DNA from: an uncultured Clostridia bacterium
GTDB lineage: Bacteria; Bacillota; Clostridia; Oscillospirales; Oscillospiraceae
Reading direction: 5' to 3'
Length of the DNA: 19,195 bases
Assembly (NCBI GenBank): GCA_945918315.1
Contig: CAMEIK010000005.1
Location: 1 to 19,195 of the forward strand
Below, piece by piece: positions 8,129 through 13,065 of the stretch (the stretch's first letter is position 1; each line of letters starts with the position of its first letter). Both the position numbers and the translations under genes were made by a program. Below the pieces are notes generated by a model. The model was not told the DNA's origin. It worked only from the letters and a program-made list of their open reading frames with translations, and ran no database searches.

Positions 8129-8282
8129 CTGCCGCCAGAAATACAATGGCAGCCAGCAGCCCCATGCCCGACAGAATCGCTGTCATCACATCCAGCGCCT
8201 TGTGGAAATAGTAACGGCTGCTGGCAGCATTGGGATAGGCGGGGCAGTTTCTGGGCATTGTCCGGTTCATTTTGTATTTCAT
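8121..8282 (-). CDS. Small single-span membrane protein, 53 residues, unknown function
   Basis: A short frame on the minus strand, MKYKMNRTMPRNCP at the start and LLAAIVFLAAVT at the end. Its ATG (8282) has AAGGAG about nine bases upstream, a full ribosome binding site. The first half is polar and basic with the segment CPAYPNAASSRYYFHKALD (residues 13-31). The second half (about 32-52) is one hydrophobic helix. It lies head-to-head with the 141-residue membrane gene and overlaps the coaX 3' end by eight bases. I know no function. The RBS, the clear two-part layout and the clean fit into the gap between genes argue that it is a real gene. A cytoplasmic N-terminus with a tail anchor is inferred. 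Confidence 0.65.
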   Translation of the reverse strand: MKYKMNRTMPRNCPAYPNAASSRYYFHKALDVMTAILSGMGLLAAIVFLAAVT

Positions 8283-8334
8283 ATTCGTCTCTCCTTATGT
8301 GTTCTGTTTGTTTCGCACCTTGCTTACGTTTTGC

Positions 8335-8343
8335 AGTTTACCA
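8335..8343 (-). promoter_or_regulatory. Possible extended -10 promoter for the 53-residue membrane protein gene
   Basis: On the minus strand TGG precedes TAAACT (8335-8340). No clear -35 box is seen. It lies about 50 bases upstream of the start at 8282, a reasonable distance. This is a weak call. Confidence 0.3.
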
Positions 8344-8389
8344 CAAATAAAGAGACATAAAGAGGACTTTATTGCGATGGAGGGAAAGC

Positions 8390-8815
8390 ATGCATTTACT
8401 CAAGGGTAATAAAAATCCGATACCGGCTCCTTCTGAAGAAGAAAAGCAGGAGGCCAGCGGGAATTCCTTTGCTGTTGGCTATCGTAAATTCGAGCAGATC
8501 CTCGGAAAGATCATTATGACGGTCTACCATCTGCGAAAGATTTTCATGGCCGCTCCGGTGGCCTATATGGCGCTGCGAATCGCGGCCTACAACATGTCCC
8601 ACCTGCCGGAACAGGTTGGTGTGAATCTGCAGACTACGGGAGAGTTTGCCATGCAGATCAGCCGCTATGCGGCGGTAATCGGACCTCTGGGGATTACAGC
8701 CGGATGTCTTGTCATGATGTTCTTCTCCAGAAAGGCAATGTACGCCTGGGCTATCAGCATCTTCACATTGGCGTTGCCGGTGCTGCTGCTGGTCAGCAAC
8801 ATGTATCCTGCCTGA
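8390..8815 (+). CDS. Three-helix membrane protein of unknown function
   Basis: A 141-residue protein I do not recognise. Residues 1-35 are polar and charged (APSEEEKQEASGN). Residues 36-50 (EQILGKIIMTVYHLR) look like an amphipathic helix. Three probable membrane helices follow at about 51-69, 93-112 and 117-139, separated by a polar loop with LPEQVGVNLQTTGEF (72-86). There is no signal peptide and no visible catalytic motif. The ATG at 8390 has GGAGGG about five bases upstream; an in-frame TTG at 8372 would add only six residues and is less likely. The gene is diverged from the 53-residue membrane protein gene, and the two may work at the same membrane, but this is only proximity. Reading frame well supported, function unknown. 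Confidence 0.75.
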   Translation: MHLLKGNKNPIPAPSEEEKQEASGNSFAVGYRKFEQILGKIIMTVYHLRKIFMAAPVAYMALRIAAYNMSHLPEQVGVNLQTTGEFAMQISRYAAVIGPLGITAGCLVMMFFSRKAMYAWAISIFTLALPVLLLVSNMYPA

Positions 8816-8898
8816 TTTGGAGCAAACGCTGTATACGAGCCTTCCCGGAAATTCTTTTGCATTGTTCAAGGATTCTTCACCAACCGCCAGGGACTGTG

Positions 8899-8907
8899 TG
8901 CTATACT
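8899..8907 (+). promoter_or_regulatory. Extended -10 promoter of a compact transcription unit
   Basis: TGC followed by TATACT (8902-8907), giving a probable transcript start near 8914. No good -35 box lies at the usual distance. The unit it would drive ends at a strong terminator at 9073-9105, so the RNA would be about 190 bases. Confidence 0.5.
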
Positions 8908-8938
8908 ATATTCAAACGCGGGGCAGTGGAGGAAACCG

Positions 8939-9037
8939 ATGCCGTGGAAATCTCTGCGGATAAGCCGACGGTGGACTTGTGACACTCTGCTCCGGCAGGA
9001 AGACGATTCGCGTAAAACATACATAATCCGGGGATGA
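8939..9037 (+). CDS. Candidate 32-residue basic peptide gene (or structured small RNA)
   Basis: A frame of 32 codons starting MPWKSLRISRRW and ending KTYIIRG. The ATG has GGAGG six bases upstream, and the leader begins about 25 bases earlier at the extended -10 promoter. The peptide is basic, with two tryptophans and one cysteine and no membrane helix. Its TGA stop lies within the left arm of the perfect hairpin at 9028-9055. Apart from this frame I found partial pairing in the same RNA, such as ACGCG near 8916 with CGCGT near 9010, and GGGGCAG with CTGCTCC. A structured RNA is therefore an equal alternative. I recognised no known riboswitch, 6S or SRP motif. Real transcription looks likely; which of the two it is remains open. 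Confidence 0.35.
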   Translation: MPWKSLRISRRWTCDTLLRQEDDSRKTYIIRG

Positions 9038-9055
9038 ACGGTGGTTCATCCCCGG
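9028..9055. repeat. Perfect 12-bp inverted repeat (hairpin) at the end of the small unit
   Basis: CCGGGGATGAAC and GTTCATCCCCGG pair without mismatch around a four-base loop. No T run follows directly, so alone it is not a classic terminator. It could protect the 3' end or work with the second hairpin 17 bases downstream. Confidence 0.8.
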
Positions 9056-9072
9056 AAGAATTCATACCTTTT

Positions 9073-9105
9073 ATTGGACGAACTTCCGTTCGTCCAATGT
9101 TTTTT
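9073..9105 (+). terminator. Rho-independent terminator of the small unit
   Basis: ATTGGACGAAC and GTTCGTCCAAT pair perfectly over 11 bp with a TTCC loop, then one G and six T. The T run reaches into the stop codon of the convergent phosphatidyltransferase gene. No T run follows the stem on the minus strand, so it points to the plus strand. Confidence 0.88.
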
Positions 9106-9688
9106 ACTCTGGTTTATTCAGGTCTTCAACCTTGGTGTTTTTCCCGTAGTAGGCAAGCACATAGCTGACCAGAGAGATAATCATAAACACCGTGTCCACA
9201 GCGGCAATCACCGTCACAGCGATATGCGGAAGCCCGGGGAAAAGAACCAGTAAAATCAGGCTGATAAAAAGAACAGTGGTACAAATCTTCCCTGCCATAA
9301 GGGCTCCGGGAAGCATTTTGCCATTCCGAAAAGCCAGAATACCGGCAACAAGCTGAAAGCCTTCCTTAATGACAAACAGCCCCAACACAGGCCGCAGCAC
9401 AGGATACCGCATGGACAAACACAGCGTCAGGGTAAACTGGGTTGCCTTATCCGCCACCGGATCCAAGACCTTGCCAACCGTGGAAATCATCCCGTACCGC
9501 CTGGCGATTTTCCCGTCCACCATGTCCGTCAGGCAAGACACCGCAAGGATGGCTCCGGCAGTAATATACTGCCATTTTTCCTTCGCGTTGAGATAGATAA
9601 CCACATAGACAGGAATCAGCGCAAGCCGGAACAGGCTCAGCAGATTTGGGATCGTAAAAATTTCTTTTTTCCACTTCCTGATATCCAT
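9104..9688 (-). CDS. CDP-alcohol phosphatidyltransferase family protein (PgsA-like)
   Basis: A 194-residue integral membrane enzyme of phospholipid synthesis. The family signature DxxDGxxARxxxxxxxxGxxxDxxxD is complete at residues 55-80: Asp55, Asp58-Gly59, Ala62-Arg63, Gly72, Asp76, Asp80. IPNLLSLFRLALIPVYVV (13-30) is the usual first membrane helix with the conserved arginine, and about five more hydrophobic segments follow. Length and sequence fit phosphatidylglycerophosphate synthase or a close relative such as cardiolipin synthase of this fold. The ATG at 9688 has GGAGG six bases upstream. It stands alone behind its own strong promoter (9721-9749). The acceptor alcohol cannot be decided from the sequence. 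Confidence 0.9.
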   Translation of the reverse strand: MDIRKWKKEIFTIPNLLSLFRLALIPVYVVIYLNAKEKWQYITAGAILAVSCLTDMVDGKIARRYGMISTVGKVLDPVADKATQFTLTLCLSMRYPVLRPVLGLFVIKEGFQLVAGILAFRNGKMLPGALMAGKICTTVLFISLILLVLFPGLPHIAVTVIAAVDTVFMIISLVSYVLAYYGKNTKVEDLNKPE

Positions 9689-9720
9689 TACAGTCCTCCG
9701 GTGCGTTTTCTTAAGGAACT

Positions 9721-9749
9721 ATTATAGTCACCTTTTTTGACTTTATCAA
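9721..9749 (-). promoter_or_regulatory. Sigma-A promoter for the phosphatidyltransferase gene
   Basis: On the minus strand TTGATA (9744-9749), a 17-base spacer and consensus TATAAT (9721-9726). The start codon lies 33 bases downstream of the -10 box. It separates this gene from the spore operon upstream on the same strand. Confidence 0.85.
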
Positions 9750-9792
9750 GTGCCCTTGGTAGAATCTGCAAAAATTCATGATTTTGAAACAA

Positions 9793-10332
9793 TTACCTAT
9801 CTTTTGACCGTTTCATGAGATCGACGGCAAGAGGGTATTGAAGGGCAAGATGTTTCCACGTAATTTTGTTCAGGTGGCCGCTCATGGGCAGCCCGGAAAG
9901 GTGCTGGAATGAGCACAGGGCATCATATGTGGGCCCATCCAAAGTACCGGAAAGTGTTGGTATGCCGATACTTCCGTAAAACCGCGCCATCACCAGAAGC
10001 ATGCTCTGAACAATATACAGGACAGGATCTGACTCTCCTTTTCGGATCACCTGACCGGGGTTCAGACACACCTCCAGCAACTGGGAGGGTCCCTGGATCA
10101 CAAGGGCCGGTTCGAACTCCGTAACAACCGCTTCCCAGGTCGCCTGATTGGTCACACCGGTAGCGGGCAGGCCATGCTTCCGCTGAAAATTCGTGACAGC
10201 CGCCATGGTTTCCGGGCCGTAGATTCCGTCGGTCACCAGCGAAAGATAGCTGTCATCACACTCCGAAAGAACCCGGAGCATGGTCTGCAGGCTTCGGATC
10301 GGTTGACCGATGAAGGATTCCGGGGGCCTCAT
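9793..10332 (-). CDS. Peptidoglycan-binding protein with two PG_binding_1 repeats, spore operon
   Basis: A 179-residue protein made of two peptidoglycan-binding (PG_binding_1) domains. The first, about residues 8-70, has the core TDGIYGPETMAAVTNFQ and the ending TGVTNQATWEAV. The second, about 93-163, is more diverged: LDGPTYDALCSFQ and SGHLNKITWKHLA. There is no catalytic domain and no signal peptide. The start ATG overlaps the stop of the catalytic gene (ATGA), with AGGAGG seven bases upstream, so expression is coupled. Because its partner is a SleC-like cortex hydrolase, I infer that it adds cortex binding for this enzyme or stabilises it. It could have arisen from the C-terminal repeats of the neighbour. 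Confidence 0.8.
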   Translation of the reverse strand: MRPPESFIGQPIRSLQTMLRVLSECDDSYLSLVTDGIYGPETMAAVTNFQRKHGLPATGVTNQATWEAVVTEFEPALVIQGPSQLLEVCLNPGQVIRKGESDPVLYIVQSMLLVMARFYGSIGIPTLSGTLDGPTYDALCSFQHLSGLPMSGHLNKITWKHLALQYPLAVDLMKRSKDR

Positions 10333-11561
10333 CTAACCACCTCCTGACGTACCGGATCCTGATTCCCCGATGAAAGATTGTTTCCCGGGAACTGAGTCAT
10401 GGTGCCCGTTTGAGAATACCTTGCCCGGGGTACGGTATTCCCCAGGACTGCGGAGGTATAAGGGAATTCCTCCGGATTTCGGAAGCTGGTATTCTCAATG
10501 CCGGAAAACTGGTCATAGATTTCATTCCAGGTATCAAAGTTCACCACACCGGTCTGGGGCAGTCCAAAACGTCGCTGGGCCGCAAGCACTGCGCTGCGGG
10601 TGGCTGAACCGAAAATACCATCAATCGTCACAGGGGGAATCTCCGAAATATAGGCACTCAGAACGCTGAGCATGTATTGCAGGTGCTCCACCTTGATTCC
10701 CCTGTCACCCATCTGGATCGGGCTGGAGTTTGCCCAGGAGATTGCATAATAACGGACACCCTGACTGCGCAGCTCTCCCAGCCCCACGACCGCGGTATAG
10801 AGCCGGACAAGGGCATACCAGGTTGCCTGACCAACGACCCCATCCACTGTCAAGCCAAAGACCTCCTGGAATTTCCGTACCGCGGCCTCGGTCTGGGCGC
10901 CGAAAATGCCGTCCACGGTGGATATCTTGGGAATGGCCGGGTAATTCTGGGAAATCCGATTCAACTCGGTCTGTATCACCACCACGCTGGGACCGGTAAA
11001 GCCCCGTCGAATGGGACGGCCGGGGTAGGAAGTCGAAACATTCTGCACCGGCGCGTTATTCACGATCTCAATGTTTCCATAGTAGCTTCGCAGAATCTGA
11101 TTGGAGCTGTATCCCTGTCTGGCAAGGTTCTGGCTTCCCCACTGGCTCAGGCCTTCGCAGGTCACCGTGGTTCCGTTGCAGAATTTCGCGGCCAGTGGCT
11201 CTACAAAACCCTGGCGGCGGATATAATCGTTAAACAGTTCATCCACCAGCCGGGAGACATTTTCAAAAAAGCTTCTGCCATTGACAAAAAACTGGTCATA
11301 GGCAGTTGAGCTGGTGATGTCAAAGTCATAACCCCGGCTGCGGTAGAACTCCGTATACACCCGGTTAAGGGCGAAAGAAACAATAGCCAGTATATTGGCC
11401 CGGAGTGCGCTTTCCTCCCAGGTAGGATATATCTCACTGGATGCTACATTCTTTACATAATCGACAAAAGATACGGTCACATTGGCTGCCGACGCATCCG
11501 GCGGGCCCAGGTGGACCGTGATCCGCTGGGGAATATACGGGATAGGACTGACAGGGGGCAA
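10329..11561 (-). CDS. SleC-like spore cortex-lytic enzyme: SpoIID/LytB domain plus two peptidoglycan-binding domains
   Basis: A 410-residue protein matching the mature part of clostridial SleC, which degrades spore cortex peptidoglycan at germination. Residues 13-163 are the SpoIID/LytB-type domain: ITVHLGPPD, then YVKNVASSEIYPTWEESALRA, where a glutamate of the WEESALRA segment is the likely catalytic residue. ALNRVYTEFYRSRGYDFDI and EGLSQWGSQNLA follow. Cys128 and Cys135 lie just before the SQWG motif. Two peptidoglycan-binding domains are at about 185-250 (VDGIFGAQTEAAVRKFQ) and 285-350 (IDGIFGSATRSAVLAAQ). A low-complexity tail with S, G, N and Q follows. The start is TTG at 11561 with a very strong AGGAGGTGA box seven bases upstream; no ATG is near. 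Unlike known single-chain SleC it has no N-terminal pro-region; this lies in the next upstream gene. The operon has a sigma-K-like promoter. Confidence 0.85.
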   Translation of the reverse strand: MPPVSPIPYIPQRITVHLGPPDASAANVTVSFVDYVKNVASSEIYPTWEESALRANILAIVSFALNRVYTEFYRSRGYDFDITSSTAYDQFFVNGRSFFENVSRLVDELFNDYIRRQGFVEPLAAKFCNGTTVTCEGLSQWGSQNLARQGYSSNQILRSYYGNIEIVNNAPVQNVSTSYPGRPIRRGFTGPSVVVIQTELNRISQNYPAIPKISTVDGIFGAQTEAAVRKFQEVFGLTVDGVVGQATWYALVRLYTAVVGLGELRSQGVRYYAISWANSSPIQMGDRGIKVEHLQYMLSVLSAYISEIPPVTIDGIFGSATRSAVLAAQRRFGLPQTGVVNFDTWNEIYDQFSGIENTSFRNPEEFPYTSAVLGNTVPRARYSQTGTMTQFPGNNLSSGNQDPVRQEVVR

Positions 11562-11572
11562 GGAATCACCTC

Positions 11573-11953
11573 CTAGAGATTTTGCGGCGGGGTCCTGTAC
11601 CGGACGGACTGGTCAAACTGGTTAGGAAGCTCCGAAAGCGGGACCATCTCCAGGTCCTGTACCGTAATTGTATCGGCAAATACCTGAAGGTCCTCCGCGT
11701 CCACCTGCTCAAATCCCGCCAGCCGAGCATAAAGATTTACATTGGTAAAGGGTTTTTCTCCCGGTTCCGGCTGCTGACTTTCATTCTTGTCCGGAACAGG
11801 AACCTCAATCGGGAGTATTTTTCCGTTGCGGTCCGTCAGCCGCATGGCAATGGCTGTACCGTCCGGTGATGTGACCGTTACAGCCACATCCTTCAGCGGG
11901 AGTCTGGCATAGCTGGTGTAGGCACGTACCTGTATGTATCCAATGGATGGCAA
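11573..11953 (-). CDS. Stand-alone SleC pro-region-like protein (spore cortex-lytic operon)
   Basis: A protein of about 126 residues, similar in length and pattern to the N-terminal pro-region of clostridial SleC. It has an opening beta strand (GYIQVRAYTSYARLPLKDVA), a carboxypeptidase-regulatory-like sheet (VTVTSPDGTAIAMRLTDRNG), a proline/glutamate-rich linker (near 60-70), and strands ending with FADTITVQDLEMVPLSELP. There is no enzyme motif and no signal peptide. I chose the TTG at 11953 because GGAGG then lies seven bases upstream. An ATG at 11959 is in frame, but it is only one base from GGAGG and so poorly placed. The catalytic SleC gene follows after 11 bases. In one-chain SleC this region keeps the enzyme inactive until a Csp protease cuts it. 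A similar inhibitor or chaperone role in trans is inferred. Confidence 0.7.
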   Translation of the reverse strand: MPSIGYIQVRAYTSYARLPLKDVAVTVTSPDGTAIAMRLTDRNGKILPIEVPVPDKNESQQPEPGEKPFTNVNLYARLAGFEQVDAEDLQVFADTITVQDLEMVPLSELPNQFDQSVRYRTPPQNL

Positions 11954-11980
11954 GCGCATCCCTCCTTTCGCTTTCGCCTA

Positions 11981-12009
11981 TATCCTATGCGGGAGGGATG
12001 CGCCTTGTG
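11981..12009 (-). promoter_or_regulatory. Sigma-K-like promoter for the split sleC operon
   Basis: On the minus strand CACA (12006-12009), a 16-base spacer and CATAGGATA (11981-11989). These fit the mother-cell sigma-K pattern mACm-16-CATAnnnTA, as recalled from Bacillus. The start codon lies about 27 bases downstream, leaving a short leader with the RBS. No sigma-A promoter is seen here. Confidence 0.5.
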
Positions 12010-12046
12010 CCGCCATAGTGGGTTTTTCCTGGGATACTTTGTTGCC

Positions 12047-12475
12047 TTACAGATATCCCTGCATCTGACGGATGTTGGCAGTCTGGGTGTCCAGCAGCTT
12101 CTGGGAAAGGGAACAAACCTGCTCATCCTGCTGGGCAAACTGATGGATATCTTTCAGGCCCTTAACCATCCCCCGGGTATTGCCCTGAATCATCATATCC
12201 GCGATTTTGGAGTCCGCGTTCTGCCCCACCAGCTTCATCCGGGTCATCATATTGGACATGGCCCGGACAGCAGGGTCCAGCTCCGGCAGTTCCCAGCCCC
12301 GCTGGGTTGCAATGGCATGAGCCTCCGTCTCAATGCAGTCATACTCCTGAAGCTGGGATTCCAGAGCCTTACGCAGGCTGGGCCGCATACTGGTATCCAG
12401 CACGCTGCGAATGCCAATCTGACCCATCTGCGTGGTTTTCAAAAGGGAGGAAAGAATCTGCTTGCTGTTTTTCAT
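12047..12475 (-). CDS. All-helical, ferritin-like small protein of the spore block (DUF2383-like)
   Basis: A 142-residue protein that looks entirely alpha-helical, in the manner of a four-helix bundle. Helix 1 has KQILSSLLKTTQMGQIGIRSVL (residues 5-26, partial match to ferritin-like DUF2383 proteins). Helix 2 has LRKALESQLQEYD and CIETEAHAIATQRG, with glutamates spaced as metal ligands could be. Helix 3 has MSNMMTRMKLVG, and helix 4 QGNTRGMVKGLKDIHQF. No signal peptide or membrane helix is seen. I chose the ATG at 12475 because the region above it holds the promoter. The RBS is weak (GGGTGA). It precedes the split sleC operon on the same strand with an 87-base gap. Its sigma-G-like promoter suggests forespore expression. 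The family call is tentative. Confidence 0.7.
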   Translation of the reverse strand: MKNSKQILSSLLKTTQMGQIGIRSVLDTSMRPSLRKALESQLQEYDCIETEAHAIATQRGWELPELDPAVRAMSNMMTRMKLVGQNADSKIADMMIQGNTRGMVKGLKDIHQFAQQDEQVCSLSQKLLDTQTANIRQMQGYL

Positions 12476-12490
12476 ATTTATCACCCGCAA

Positions 12491-12519
12491 TAGTATGTGC
12501 TTCCCCCCGAAAAACATAC
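12491..12519 (-). promoter_or_regulatory. Sigma-G-like promoter for the helical spore protein
   Basis: On the minus strand GTATG (12515-12519), a 17-base spacer and CATACTA (12491-12497). The -10 matches the forespore sigma-G form CATWMTA and the -35 matches GHATR, as recalled from Bacillus. The predicted start is only about ten bases before the ATG at 12475, so the leader is very short. Confidence 0.5.
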
Positions 12520-12563
12520 ACGTCCTTCCAATCACCTGATTTCTTCTGTTTTTTCTTAGGGGA

Positions 12564-12592
12564 TGGACATACGCAGCCGGATCGGTTATAAT
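12564..12592 (+). promoter_or_regulatory. Sigma-A promoter for the acetyltransferase-glycosidase pair
   Basis: TGGACA (12564-12569), a 17-base spacer and consensus TATAAT (12587-12592). The start codon follows 29 bases after the -10 box. This promoter diverges from the sigma-G-like promoter at 12491-12519. Confidence 0.85.
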
Positions 12593-12620
12593 CAATCATC
12601 ATAGAAATGAGGTCAAAGAA

Positions 12621-13055
12621 ATGCGAATCAGAAAAATGAAACCGTCTGACGAAAATGAAGTACTTGCCATGATGCGTCCCTTTTACAGCTCTCCGGCAGT
12701 CTTTACAAACGGCTCGGAAGCCATCTTCCGCCGGGATTTCGCGGAATGTATCCGCGACAGTCCCTTCCTGGAGGGCTATATTCTGGAGGATGAGAACCAG
12801 ATTCTAGGCTATTCCATGCTTGCTCACAGCTTCTCCACGGAGTTCGGGAAGCCCTGCATTTGGATCGAGGATATTTATCTGAAGCCGGAGGCCCGGGGTA
12901 AGGGCGTGGGAACGGAATTCCTCACCTTTGTCAGGAAAACCTATCCCCAGGCGATTCTTCGGCTTGAGGTGGAGGAGGAAAACACCCCGGCGGTCAGCGC
13001 CTATCAAAAGAGCGGCTTTGCATCCCTTCCCTATCTGGAAATGCTGAATCAATAA
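12621..13055 (+). CDS. GNAT family N-acetyltransferase
   Basis: A 144-residue GCN5-related acetyltransferase, which moves the acetyl group of acetyl-CoA to an amine. The fold order is clear: MRIRKMKPSDENEVLAMM at the N-terminus, strands GYILEDENQILGYSMLA, then IWIEDIYLKPEARGKGVGTEFL with the CoA pyrophosphate loop ARGKGVG (91-97), and the late motif NTPAVSAYQKSGF (121-133). The start ATG has GAGGT seven bases upstream. It is the first gene of the operon with the GH2 enzyme (10-base gap). The acceptor is unknown. Pairing with a sugar hydrolase could suggest a sugar or amino-sugar acceptor, but this is only context. Confidence 0.92.
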   Translation: MRIRKMKPSDENEVLAMMRPFYSSPAVFTNGSEAIFRRDFAECIRDSPFLEGYILEDENQILGYSMLAHSFSTEFGKPCIWIEDIYLKPEARGKGVGTEFLTFVRKTYPQAILRLEVEEENTPAVSAYQKSGFASLPYLEMLNQ

Positions 13056-13065
13056 GGAGGCTGCC

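Noticed and set aside
8914..9027. Resemblance to known ncRNA classes (cobalamin or SAM riboswitch, 6S, SRP, RNase P)
   Set aside because: None of the fixed core motifs of these classes could be placed, although short helices exist. It is kept only as an unknown small unit.
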